A stretch of DNA of 64,000 bases, taken from the NCBI RefSeq assembly GCF_001054325.1, contig NZ_JVVM01000025.1:124001-188000 (forward strand), read 5' to 3'. Made by a program: the position numbers and the translations under genes. This stretch comes from Corynebacterium vitaeruminis (GTDB taxonomy: Bacteria; Actinomycetota; Actinomycetes; Mycobacteriales; Mycobacteriaceae). The notes under the pieces are model-generated. The model worked only from the letters and a program-made list of their open reading frames with translations. It was not told where the DNA came from and made no database searches. This document shows positions 1 through 11,250 of the stretch, piece after piece (position 1 is the first letter of the stretch; every line of letters starts with the position of its first letter).

Positions 1-18
1 GAAAGCGCTTGCCCAAAA

Positions 19-942
19 ATGAGTAAAGACTACAGCGAGTGGGAGCTTCAGCCATCCGATAATTCGCAAGATCAGACTGAGCTGTTTGCACCACAGTCGC
101 AAGCACCGCAAGGTGAAGATCAGCGCGGTCGTGGTCGGGGAGTGTTATGGGCGATGGTCACGCTGCTGCTTGTTTTGATTGTCGCTGTAGCGGCGGTGCT
201 TTACCTAGTTGTGAGGGGTCGAGGTGAACAGTGGCTTGGTGCAGGCGCCAAGGATGAAGCAGCGCCGAAGCGTACTGTTACCGCGACTGCGACGGAGACC
301 GTGAAGGTGAAGTCGCCGGAGAAGACCAAGAAGGAACGCTGTGCGGCATCGGCTTTCGTCAATGATGCAAGTCGATTCGTTGTTCATTTTTGTGATGGCC
401 AGTGGGCTGTGACTGGGGTTGAAGGCACCGGTGGATTCGGCGCGTGGCGCTGGGACGGTTCGGGATGGGCTGAATACGAGCGCCACGGGACACAATCGCC
501 CAGTGACTACGCTTGCTTCGACATGGACCGGCTGAAGCGAGAAGGCGCCCCGGTTGGTTTCCAGAATGCGGTGACAGCATGCGAGGGGTCAGAGACCACG
601 ACGTCGACAAAGACGACGACCAAGAAGAAGGAAACCACGAGTACGGCTAGCTCTGAGTATCCGATTAGTGGGGATTGCGAGACATCGGCGTTCCCGACTA
701 CGGAGGAGAACTTTACGGTCGTCGCCTGTGACGGATGGTGGGCACTGGGTGGACGCGCAAACAGTGGTGGACTGGTGGTTTACCAATGGGACGAAGGTGC
801 CTGGCAAAGGAGGGAGCCAGACAGTCGTTACACAACCGGCTCGGGCGGTCCCTGCTTTAGCGATGAATACATCGAAGAACACGGAATGACGGTTACGGTG
901 TTCGATCGGATGGCTTGCAACCCCGACAAGCTGACTAACTAG
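19..942 (+). CDS. Single-pass membrane protein with duplicated extracellular Cys module
   Basis: I do not recognise a named family. The 307-residue protein has a polar N-terminus, one hydrophobic segment at about residues 42-66, a Thr/Lys-rich linker, and two similar extracellular modules. Module 1 (about 107-190) and module 2 (about 222-303) are joined by a second Thr/Lys-rich linker. Each carries four cysteines in the same context (C near the start, a CDG-W motif, CF, and a final C), consistent with two disulfides per module. No signal peptidase site is obvious, so it is probably N-in/C-out. The ATG lies 19 bases from the window edge, so its promoter and ribosome site cannot be judged. A ligand-binding or wall-associated role is only a guess. 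Confidence 0.75.
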   Translation: MSKDYSEWELQPSDNSQDQTELFAPQSQAPQGEDQRGRGRGVLWAMVTLLLVLIVAVAAVLYLVVRGRGEQWLGAGAKDEAAPKRTVTATATETVKVKSPEKTKKERCAASAFVNDASRFVVHFCDGQWAVTGVEGTGGFGAWRWDGSGWAEYERHGTQSPSDYACFDMDRLKREGAPVGFQNAVTACEGSETTTSTKTTTKKKETTSTASSEYPISGDCETSAFPTTEENFTVVACDGWWALGGRANSGGLVVYQWDEGAWQRREPDSRYTTGSGGPCFSDEYIEEHGMTVTVFDRMACNPDKLTN

Positions 943-944
943 CA

Positions 945-971
945 TTAGCGCTCACTATTGTTGAGTGTTAG
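945..971. promoter_or_regulatory. CIRCE operator 1 (HrcA site)
   Basis: The half-sites TTAGCGCTC and GAGTGTTAG are separated by exactly 9 nt, and differ from the canonical CIRCE half-sites at one and two positions. HrcA is known to bind this element and repress groES-groEL. Confidence 0.85.
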
Positions 972-994
972 CACTTGCAGGGGTAGAGTGCTAA
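968..994. promoter_or_regulatory. CIRCE operator 2 (HrcA site), overlapping operator 1
   Basis: The half-sites TTAGCACTT and GAGTGCTAA are separated by 9 nt, with 17 of 18 positions canonical. It shares 4 nt with the first CIRCE element and lies about 105 nt before the groES start. Confidence 0.92.
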
Positions 995-1098
995 CGAAGG
1001 TTGTTTGACACACAGTTGTTCACCCGCGACGACGGCTGTGCACGGCAGACCAACCGGCACAAGAACATCACATCACCGCATGTATGGAGGAATTCATC

Positions 1099-3022
<1,924 letters not shown>

Positions 3023-3061
3023 TCGCTAATGAGCTAGTGCACTAGTTGCTAGTACGCGAAA

Positions 3062-3100
3062 TGCTCCCTGCCTTTCAATCGAAGGGTGGGGAGCACTTTT
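3062..3100 (+). terminator. Rho-independent terminator of groES-groEL
   Basis: The stem TGCTCCC/GGGAGCA encloses a second short stem, and a T-rich tract starts one base after the 3' arm. Confidence 0.85.
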
Positions 3101-3141
3101 GTTTCTATGTAAGTTAGCTGGAGGCCGAAAGAGCAGAGAAC

Positions 3142-3465
3142 CTACATGGCAGTGACCAGAACGCGTTCAAGTTCGCGCTCGCGTGCAGCCGGCTTAGCTC
3201 GAAGGATCTCATTTCGCTCAGACTCGCTGAGACCACCCCACACGCCGTATGGTTCACCAACCTTGAGTGCGTGACTACGGCACTGCATGAGAACGGGGCA
3301 AGAACGGCAGATAGCCTTCGCGCGGGCTTCGCGGAGGCTGCGTGCGCGTCCGCGCTCGCCTTCCGGGTGGAAGAAAGTTGCGGAGTCCTGCCCGCGGCAA
3401 GAGCCGTGCAGCTGCCAATCCCACAAATCTGCATTGGGCCCGGGCAAGTGGTCGATGTACGTCAT
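3142..3465 (-). CDS. whiB3: WhiB3-type iron-sulfur regulator (WhcB)
   Basis: This small redox-sensing transcription factor binds a [4Fe-4S] cluster. From the chosen start, Cys23, Cys53, Cys56 and Cys62 match the ligand spacing of M. tuberculosis WhiB3, and a GVWGG turn (about residue 74) is followed by a basic C-terminus. The LPGPNAD-W-WQL N-terminus also matches WhiB3. I start at the ATG at 3465 by this similarity; the reading frame is open to 3513, and an AAGGAG about 12 nt upstream is a poorly spaced ribosome site. It lies convergent to groEL1, as in mycobacteria, but the expected sigD neighbour is absent. Confidence 0.93.
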   Translation of the reverse strand: MTYIDHLPGPNADLWDWQLHGSCRGQDSATFFHPEGERGRARSLREARAKAICRSCPVLMQCRSHALKVGEPYGVWGGLSESERNEILRAKPAARERELERVLVTAM

Positions 3466-3602
3466 CGGATTTGATGTCTCCTTCACTGAGCTTTCTTGAA
3501 GCAGTGAGCTCAAGTGTGGAGGCCAACAATGAACGGTTGGTAAACCCCAGGAGGCTAACCGGGATACTGTGCAAACAATTCCGTCAAACTCTTATCAAAT
3601 TT

Positions 3603-3971
3603 TTAGAAACGACCAGGTCGGCGCGAACGCAGACCGTCGACAAAGCCTGCGCAGTATTCCCATGGGGCGTAGCGGGTTCGGTCCGGGTCGAACTGCGGCT
3701 CGTGGACTGGGGACTCCTGGCCTGACAGAAGCATCAAGTAGTGATTTTCCAGTACATCCCAGTTATAAAAGTGCTCGTCACCGCAGTCCTCACACAGCAT
3801 GCACACGCCAAGCAGTCCCTCTGGACTCAGTGCAGTACGAAATAGGCGAACGGCGGAAAGGTCTTCAAGAACTTCCCGACGTTCCTGGTCTGTCAACGGC
3901 GCGAAAGGCTCATCCGGCTCGAGGAAGCTTGCCGGGTCATTGGGATCTCCTTCGAACGGATCCCGCGGCAT
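3603..3971 (-). CDS. DUF5319 conserved protein
   Basis: The 122-residue cytoplasmic protein matches the actinobacterial DUF5319 family (Rv3412-like), normally found between sigD-rsdA and guaB. It has an acidic N-terminus (PRDPFEGDPNDP), a central pair of cysteines in CMLCEDCGDEHFY that could bind metal, and a C-terminal WEYCAGFVDGLR. I start at 3971 because the homologous region begins there; the frame is open to 4046. It is divergent from guaB. The function is unknown. The conserved CxxCxxC suggests a zinc or iron-sulfur site, which is inference. Confidence 0.85.
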   Translation of the reverse strand: MPRDPFEGDPNDPASFLEPDEPFAPLTDQERREVLEDLSAVRLFRTALSPEGLLGVCMLCEDCGDEHFYNWDVLENHYLMLLSGQESPVHEPQFDPDRTRYAPWEYCAGFVDGLRSRRPGRF

Positions 3972-4087
3972 GGATGAGAAAAAGTTGTGGTTCACAATCA
4001 CTACCGTAACAGCTCTGTACGGCAATCCCGACGATTGGCAATGCACTTAGTTGGGGTTTAGTTCACCTTGGTATAACCCTCAGCTAG

Positions 4088-5764
<1,677 letters not shown>

Positions 5765-5814
5765 ACTGACTTAGTCGAGTTAAATTCCACGGAAAGGGCA
5801 TGTGAGGCAAGCTC

Positions 5815-6963
5815 ATGCGCGACATCGTTGAAATCGGTATTGGCCGCGAGGCACGCCGGACCTACGAGTTGGACGATATTGCACTCGTTCCGACTCGTCG
5901 TACCCGGTCATCCAAGGACGTCGATACCTCCTGGCGAATTGATGCCTATGATTTCGAACTACCGATGATGATGCATCCGACGGATGCCATCGCCAGCCCG
6001 GAATCCGTCGCTGAATTTGCTCGTCTGGGTGGTTTGGCGGTTCTCAATGCCGAGGGCATTTGGGCTCGCCACACCGATGCGCAGGACAAGATTGCCGAGT
6101 TGGTGGAGCTGGCAAAGAACGCCACCACCAAGCTCGACTCCGAGGCAGTGAATCGCAAGCTGCAGGAACTGCACTCTGCTCCGATTGACACCGATCTGCT
6201 GGTCGAGCGCATCAAGGAGATTCGTGCAACCGGTGCGATTACTGCAGTTCGTGTCTCCCCGCAGCACGCCCGTGAGCTGGCTCCGCTGGCTATCAAGGCT
6301 GGCATCGACTTGTTGGTTATCCAGGGCACACTGATTTCTGCAGAGCATGTCACTGCTCAGGGTGAGCCGCTGAACCTCAAGGACTTCATCGGCAGCCTGG
6401 ATGTCCCAGTTATCGTCGGCGGTGTCGTCGACTACCAGACTGCGCTGCACATGATGCGCACCGGTGCCGCTGGTGTGATTGTCGGTACGGGCTTTACGAC
6501 GTCCCCGGGTGCGCTCGGCATCGACGTACCAATGGCCACCGCTATTGCCGATGCCGCAGCTGCTCGTAAGGACTACCTCGATGAGACCGAGGGGCGCTAC
6601 GTCCACATCATTGCTGATGGTGGCATCGATACCGCCGGGGACATTGCTAAGGCAATCGCTTGTGGCGCAGATGCTGTGGCGCTGTCCAGCGTGCTGGCAA
6701 CCGTCAATGAAGCTCCGGGGCAGGGCTACGCCTGGCCGTCTGTCGCGGCACACCCGAAGTACCCGCGCGGTGCCGTGTGGCAGGTCGTCGAAGATGAGAG
6801 GGAACTGGTCAGCCTGGAAGAGGCTTTGTTTGGGCCGTCCGCCTCGCCGTTCGGTGATCGCAATCTCGCCGGCGGCCTGCGCCGCGCAATGGCCAAGTGC
6901 GGTTTTACCGACCTGAAGTCCTTCCACCGCGTTGAGCTATCGGTACGTCCAAAGGGTTTTTAG
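5815..6963 (+). CDS. guaB3: GuaB3 family IMP dehydrogenase-related protein
   Basis: This 382-residue barrel belongs to the actinobacterial GuaB3 group, normally encoded directly after guaB. It has no CBS domains. At the position of the IMPDH catalytic loop it reads GTGFTTSPGALG, with no cysteine, so the usual thioimidate chemistry of IMPDH or GMP reductase should not be possible as in GuaB. The phosphate-binding HIIADGGIDTAGDIAKA segment is kept. Its role is unsettled: a regulatory partner of GuaB or a divergent oxidoreductase are both open. It is 50 nt after guaB and likely co-transcribed. Confidence 0.9.
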   Translation: MRDIVEIGIGREARRTYELDDIALVPTRRTRSSKDVDTSWRIDAYDFELPMMMHPTDAIASPESVAEFARLGGLAVLNAEGIWARHTDAQDKIAELVELAKNATTKLDSEAVNRKLQELHSAPIDTDLLVERIKEIRATGAITAVRVSPQHARELAPLAIKAGIDLLVIQGTLISAEHVTAQGEPLNLKDFIGSLDVPVIVGGVVDYQTALHMMRTGAAGVIVGTGFTTSPGALGIDVPMATAIADAAAARKDYLDETEGRYVHIIADGGIDTAGDIAKAIACGADAVALSSVLATVNEAPGQGYAWPSVAAHPKYPRGAVWQVVEDERELVSLEEALFGPSASPFGDRNLAGGLRRAMAKCGFTDLKSFHRVELSVRPKGF

Positions 6964-7004
6964 TTAAAGTAATCGGATAGTTTTTTCGTGAAACTACCTT
7001 ACTG

Positions 7005-7079
7005 AAAAGCCACCTCCGCTTAGGGTTAGGAACATATGTTCCGCGCATTAGCGTTACGCCCTTAGCGAAGGTGGCTTTT
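7005..7079 (+). terminator. Long stem-loop between guaB3 and choD, enclosing a candidate choD promoter
   Basis: Arms at 7005-7025 and 7059-7079 pair at 19 of 21 positions. The 3' arm ends in TTTT, so it can terminate guaB3 transcripts, and it also contains the GAAGGTGG ribosome site of choD (7067-7074). The loop holds the palindrome at 7029-7042 and a -10-like TAGCGT at 7049-7054. A transcript starting near 7061 would lack the 5' arm and keep the ribosome site free. Confidence 0.65.
7029..7042. promoter_or_regulatory. Perfect palindrome GGAACATATGTTCC, operator candidate
   Basis: This 14-nt perfect palindrome lies just upstream of the -10-like TAGCGT in the choD leader, where a repressor would block a promoter. 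Its core GAACATATGTTC fits the Gram-positive and corynebacterial LexA core GAAC-N4-GTTC, but the flanks are GG/CC rather than TC/GA, so LexA is only one possibility. Confidence 0.5.
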
Positions 7080-7082
7080 CCC

Positions 7083-8831
7083 ATGAGTAAACAACCCGAT
7101 TTCGATGTTGTAATCGTCGGTTCCGGTTTCGGTGGTTCCGTTTCTGCCTTGCGGTTGACTGAAAAAGGCTACCGAGTGGCAGTTCTTGAAGCTGGTCGAC
7201 GATTCGAAGATAAAGACTTTGCCAAAAACAGCTGGCGGCTTCACAAGTACCTGTGGGCGCCGAAGCTGGGTCTCTTTGGTGTCCAGCGTGTGCACATGTT
7301 GAAAGACGTCATGATTCTCGCTGGTGCGGGCGTCGGTGGTGGTTCCCTCAACTACGCCAATACTCTGTATAAGCCGGGCACCGAGTACTTCCAGCACCGT
7401 CAGTGGGCGCACATCACTGACTGGGAATCGGAACTCACTCCGCACTACGACAATGCGTCTCGCATGCTGGGTGTAGTCACCAACCCATCCAACACGCCTG
7501 CCGACGTCGTCATGCGTGAGGTAGCCGAAGATATGGGTGTGGGCCATACATTCCGCTCGACTCCCGTGGGTGTGTTCTTCGGTGCCAAGACTGGTGGTCA
7601 GGGTGCACCGGGGCAAACAGTTTCCGATCCTTACTTCGGTGGGGTTGGCCCGGACCGCACTGCATGTACGGAATGCGGTGAGTGCATGACTGGTTGCCGC
7701 CACAATGCCAAGAACACCCTGGTCAAAAACTACCTCTACTTGGCGGAGAAGTTTGGTGCGCAGGTCTTTGACCGCACTACCGTTACCGGGCTGCACCCTC
7801 AGGCTGATGGTTCCTGGGTTATTGACACTGAGCGTACTGGCCGTTGGGTAGCTAAGGGTAAGCAGCAGTTTAAGGCTAAGCGCGTCATTCTCGCCGCCGG
7901 TGCTTGGGGAACCCAGAATCTGCTGCACCGGCAGCAGGCCGATGGGCACTTGCCACTGATGCCGAAGACTTTGGGCAAGCTGACGCGCACCAACTCTGAG
8001 GCTATTTTGGGTGCGATGGGCACGAAGGTCGACCCGGAAAATGACTTCTCCAATGGTGTCGCTATTACTTCGTCGTTCTTCCCAGATGAGGACACCCATA
8101 TCGAGCCAGTGCGCTACGGCAAGGGCTCTAATGCCATCGCAATGCTGCAGATGATTATGACCGAAGGAGATCGTCGGACTCCGCGTTGGCTACAGGCGGT
8201 GGGGACCGTCGCAAAGCACCCTAACTACTTGGCGCAGCTCGTGAATCTGCGAAAGTGGTCGCAGCGCACCGTGATTTCCTTGGTGATGCAGAATCGCGAC
8301 AACTCGATTACCACGTACCTGCAAAAGATCGGGCCGGTGCGTTTCCTGATGAGTAAGCAGGGCGAGGGCGAGCCGAATCCGACGTGGATTCCGTCTGGTA
8401 ACGAAGCTACGCAACGTGCGGCGGACAAGCTCAATGTGCGTGGTCGGAATGGTCGTGTGCTGTCTGGTGGCACTATCGGTGAGTTGGCAAATATCCCTTT
8501 GACTGCCCACTTCATTGGTGGCGCGACGATTTCGGATTCGCCGGAAAACGGCGTAGTCGACCCGTACCTGCGCGTGTGGGGCTACCCGACGCTCTCGATT
8601 CACGACGGTTCGGCAATGGCTGCCAACCCGGGTGTAAACCCATCGCTGTCGATTTCCGCGAATGCGGAACGTGCAACATCGCTGTGGCCGAATAAAGGCG
8701 AGGAAGATCAGCGTCCGGCTCAGGGGGAGCCCTATGCGCGTCTGGAGCCAATCGCTCCGGTGAGCCCGGCTGTGCCGACAGACGCTCCGGCCGCACTGAA
8801 CCTGGGTATGCCTGCGATCCGTAAGTCTTGA
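7083..8831 (+). CDS. choD: GMC-type FAD oxidoreductase, ChoD-like
   Basis: This 582-residue flavoprotein resembles mycobacterial ChoD (Rv3409c), annotated as a cholesterol oxidase and likewise located beside guaB3. An N-terminal FAD-binding motif VVIVGSGFGGS is followed by ILAGAGVGGGSLNYA, and the C-terminal region contains GGATISDSPENGVVDPYLRVWGY and the MAANPGVNPSLSI signature of GMC oxidases. A central cysteine cluster CTECGECMTGC (about residues 196-206) looks like a metal or iron-sulfur site. True sterol activity is uncertain. I use the ATG at 7083; the GTG at 7071 overlaps the ribosome site. Termination, an internal promoter and a palindrome precede it. Confidence 0.88.
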   Translation: MSKQPDFDVVIVGSGFGGSVSALRLTEKGYRVAVLEAGRRFEDKDFAKNSWRLHKYLWAPKLGLFGVQRVHMLKDVMILAGAGVGGGSLNYANTLYKPGTEYFQHRQWAHITDWESELTPHYDNASRMLGVVTNPSNTPADVVMREVAEDMGVGHTFRSTPVGVFFGAKTGGQGAPGQTVSDPYFGGVGPDRTACTECGECMTGCRHNAKNTLVKNYLYLAEKFGAQVFDRTTVTGLHPQADGSWVIDTERTGRWVAKGKQQFKAKRVILAAGAWGTQNLLHRQQADGHLPLMPKTLGKLTRTNSEAILGAMGTKVDPENDFSNGVAITSSFFPDEDTHIEPVRYGKGSNAIAMLQMIMTEGDRRTPRWLQAVGTVAKHPNYLAQLVNLRKWSQRTVISLVMQNRDNSITTYLQKIGPVRFLMSKQGEGEPNPTWIPSGNEATQRAADKLNVRGRNGRVLSGGTIGELANIPLTAHFIGGATISDSPENGVVDPYLRVWGYPTLSIHDGSAMAANPGVNPSLSISANAERATSLWPNKGEEDQRPAQGEPYARLEPIAPVSPAVPTDAPAALNLGMPAIRKS

Positions 8832-8844
8832 TAAGCTTTAGGGC
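8832..8844 (+). promoter_or_regulatory. Leaderless guaA promoter -10 box directly after the choD stop codon
   Basis: TAAGCT at 8832-8837 begins right after the choD TGA (8829-8831) and ends 7 nt before the guaA GTG, with no ribosome site between. This predicts a guaA mRNA starting at or within a base or two of its own start codon. Confidence 0.55.
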
Positions 8845-10419
8845 GTGTCTGAACAGGTGACTAAGCCCGTCCTCGTCGTGGACTTCGGTGCGCAGTATGC
8901 GCAGCTCATCGCGCGACGTGTGCGTGAGGCAAAAATTTATTCCGAAGTGGTCTCGCATGATGCGACGACTGAAGAAATTAAGGCCAAGAACCCGGCCGCG
9001 CTGGTGCTGTCCGGCGGTCCGTCCAGTGCCTACGCCGAAGGCGCTCCGAAGCTCAACCCAGAGTGGCTTGAGCTGGGCATTCCGGTGTTCGGCATTTGCT
9101 ACGGTTTCCAGGCTATGACTGAGGCTCTCGGTGGCACCATTGCTGCTACCGGTGACCGTGAGTACGGTCGCACGCAGCTGAACATCGTCGACGGTGGCGG
9201 TGTTGCTCATGCTGGTGTGCCGGAGACGCACGAGGTGTGGATGAGCCACGGTGACGCGGTGTCTAAGGCGCCGGAGGGCTTCACCGTTACGGCTTCCACC
9301 AAGGGGGCTCCGGTGGCGGCTTTCGAGTGCTTGGACAAGCGCATGGCCGGTGTGCAGTACCACCCGGAGGTCAACCACTCGCCGTACGGCCAGAAGGTAT
9401 TGGAGCAGTTCCTGTACAAAGTTGCTGGCCTCGAGCCGGACTGGACTGCCGCTAATATCGCGGAAGAGCTCATTGAGCAGGTTCGTAACCAGGTCGGTGA
9501 GACCGGCCGCGCAATCTGCGGTTTGTCCGGCGGTGTTGACTCCGCAGTTGCTGCCGCGCTTGTACAGCGCGCTATTGGTGACCGCCTGACCTGCGTCTTC
9601 GTCGACCACGGGCTGCTGCGCCAGGGGGAGCGCGAGCAGGTTGAGAAGGATTTCGTTGCCGCAACTGGTGCGAAGCTGATCACCGTCGACGATTCCAAGA
9701 TCTTCCTGGATGCCCTGGCGGGGATCACTGATCCGGAGACCAAGCGCAAGACCATCGGCCGTGAGTTCATCCGTTCCTTCGAGCGCGCTGTTGCACAGGC
9801 GCTGGAAGGCGCTCCGGAGGGGGAGACCGTGGACTTCCTGGTTCAGGGCACTCTGTACCCGGATGTGGTCGAGTCTGGCGGCGGTTCTGGCACCGCCAAC
9901 ATTAAGAGTCACCACAATGTCGGTGGTCTGCCGGATGACGTCGAGTTCACCCTCGTTGAGCCGCTGCGTCTGCTGTTCAAGGACGAGGTTCGTGCGGTCG
10001 GCCGCGAGCTGGGGCTGCCGGAGGAAATCGTTGCTCGCCAGCCGTTCCCGGGTCCGGGTCTCGGCATCCGCATCATCGGCGCTGTTGATGAACAGCGTCT
10101 GGACACCCTTCGTCGCGCCGACGCTATTGCGCGCGAGGAAATGACGGCCGCAGGTATGGACGAGGTTGTCTGGCAGTGCCCGGTCGTCCTGCTTGCCGAC
10201 GTCCGCTCGGTCGGTGTTCAGGGCGATGGCCGTACTTATGGCCACCCAATCGTGCTGCGTCCGGTTTCCTCTGAGGACGCGATGACCGCTGACTGGACTC
10301 GCGTTCCCTACGATACGCTGGAGAAAATCTCCACTCGTATCACCAACGAAGTACCAGAGGTCAACCGAGTGGTTCTGGATGTGACTTCCAAGCCGCCGGG
10401 AACCATTGAGTGGGAGTAA
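8845..10419 (+). CDS. guaA: GMP synthase (glutamine-hydrolysing)
   Basis: The enzyme converts XMP to GMP using ATP and glutamine ammonia. This 524-residue protein has an N-terminal class I amidotransferase with Cys85 (GICYGFQ), and His173 and Glu175 in YHPEVNHS. The ATP-pyrophosphatase P-loop is SGGVDS (about 228-233), and the C-terminal dimerisation domain ends [11 protein letters not shown] as in the family. The GTG at 8845 lacks a ribosome site but has TAAGCT 7 nt upstream, supporting leaderless expression; GTG 8857 is an alternative. It completes the GMP route with guaB. Confidence 0.96.
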   Translation: MSEQVTKPVLVVDFGAQYAQLIARRVREAKIYSEVVSHDATTEEIKAKNPAALVLSGGPSSAYAEGAPKLNPEWLELGIPVFGICYGFQAMTEALGGTIAATGDREYGRTQLNIVDGGGVAHAGVPETHEVWMSHGDAVSKAPEGFTVTASTKGAPVAAFECLDKRMAGVQYHPEVNHSPYGQKVLEQFLYKVAGLEPDWTAANIAEELIEQVRNQVGETGRAICGLSGGVDSAVAAALVQRAIGDRLTCVFVDHGLLRQGEREQVEKDFVAATGAKLITVDDSKIFLDALAGITDPETKRKTIGREFIRSFERAVAQALEGAPEGETVDFLVQGTLYPDVVESGGGSGTANIKSHHNVGGLPDDVEFTLVEPLRLLFKDEVRAVGRELGLPEEIVARQPFPGPGLGIRIIGAVDEQRLDTLRRADAIAREEMTAAGMDEVVWQCPVVLLADVRSVGVQGDGRTYGHPIVLRPVSSEDAMTADWTRVPYDTLEKISTRITNEVPEVNRVVLDVTSKPPGTIEWE

Positions 10420-10423
10420 GCCA

Positions 10424-11185
10424 CTAGTTGGCAAGGGCCGTGTCTGTGAGTTGTGCAAACTCGCGGGCACGGCCTTTTTCCGTCAGGGCCGAATTGTTCT
10501 TGGCGATGGTGATGCGCCTATCGGCCACGAGCGTGTGGAGGGCTGCGCTCACGTCATCGTCGTCAAGCATGGCGAAATACGGGAGCTGGTCGGTGAAGAA
10601 GACGTAGCTGTCGCGTAGACGTGCGGTGGCGAGAACAGCGAGGATGCGGGCCTCTGGTGAGTCGGCAGGATAGGGGCAGTGCTGGGCGAAGTTGTCGGGA
10701 AGTTGTGCGGCCAGCGGGAGGAACCCGAATTGCCGCGGCAGGATTGCGCAGGTAGCGGTGATGGCGGCCAGAACTAGGGTCACTATGCAGGCGACCGGTG
10801 TAGAGGAGATGCGTTCGGCGACGGCAGCAATAATCCATGCGCCGGGGAACATCAGCAGCACGCTGACACTGCTATTCCAAGAGATGTCGTTTGGTGACTC
10901 GCGCATCGGCTCGGTGAAATAGGACGGCCGAGTTTCTTTGGTGGATGTTTTTGCCTGGTGCGCGAAAAGAGTGGCGCCGATGAGCACCAGTAAAAGCGCT
11001 ATCATAATCCACCAGCCAATGGAGCCGATGATGTGGGCTTTAAGCAGCGCGAGCAGTGCGATCACTGCGGTGGTGACGCCAATTGCTGTCCCCAGCCGCA
11101 CGGGGCTATTGATAAATTTTGTCGTGCGTTGGGCCGCGTCTTGGTAAGAACCTGAAGAGGGTTGGTGTTGGCAGCGTTCAGTCAT
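10424..11185 (-). CDS. Unknown membrane protein with C-terminal cytoplasmic domain
   Basis: I do not recognise a named family. The 253-residue product has two adjacent hydrophobic segments at about 30-75 and two more at about 107-150, then a soluble C-terminal domain of about 100 residues resembling a small helical domain (SPEARILAVLATARLRDSYVF, DDDVSAALHTLVADRRITI). That pattern is reminiscent of a winged-helix-like fold, which is a guess. A -10 box TACAGT at 11199-11194 (minus strand) lies 8 nt before the ATG, so the mRNA is probably leaderless. It is divergent from the heme oxygenase gene, and the inverted repeat between them covers its promoter and start codon. Confidence 0.75.
   Translation of the reverse strand: MTERCQHQPSSGSYQDAAQRTTKFINSPVRLGTAIGVTTAVIALLALLKAHIIGSIGWWIMIALLLVLIGATLFAHQAKTSTKETRPSYFTEPMRESPNDISWNSSVSVLLMFPGAWIIAAVAERISSTPVACIVTLVLAAITATCAILPRQFGFLPLAAQLPDNFAQHCPYPADSPEARILAVLATARLRDSYVFFTDQLPYFAMLDDDDVSAALHTLVADRRITIAKNNSALTEKGRAREFAQLTDTALAN
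10436..10479 (+). terminator. guaA terminator inside the convergent gene's 3' end
   Basis: The stem GGCCGTG/CACGGCC is followed by TTTTT at 10475-10479. It lies wholly within the coding end of the opposite-strand membrane protein. Confidence 0.8.
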
Positions 11186-11215
11186 AGTTCTTCACTGTAG
11201 TAGTGGAAGAACTAT
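11184..11215. promoter_or_regulatory. Large inverted repeat in a divergent promoter (operator candidate)
   Basis: Perfect 10-bp arms ATAGTTCTTC (11184-11193) and GAAGAACTAT (11206-11215) flank a 12-nt spacer. The repeat covers the -10 box and start codon of the minus-strand membrane gene and ends close to the -35 position expected for the plus-strand heme oxygenase promoter (-10 TAGTGT, 11238-11243). Confidence 0.65.
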
Positions 11216-11250
11216 AGATTGTTGAATGCTGTGTGGCTAGTGTTATGGAT

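Noticed and set aside
1084..1098. ATG 1084 as groES start
   Set aside because: It overlaps the GGAGG ribosome site of the GTG at 1099, and family proteins start near the latter.
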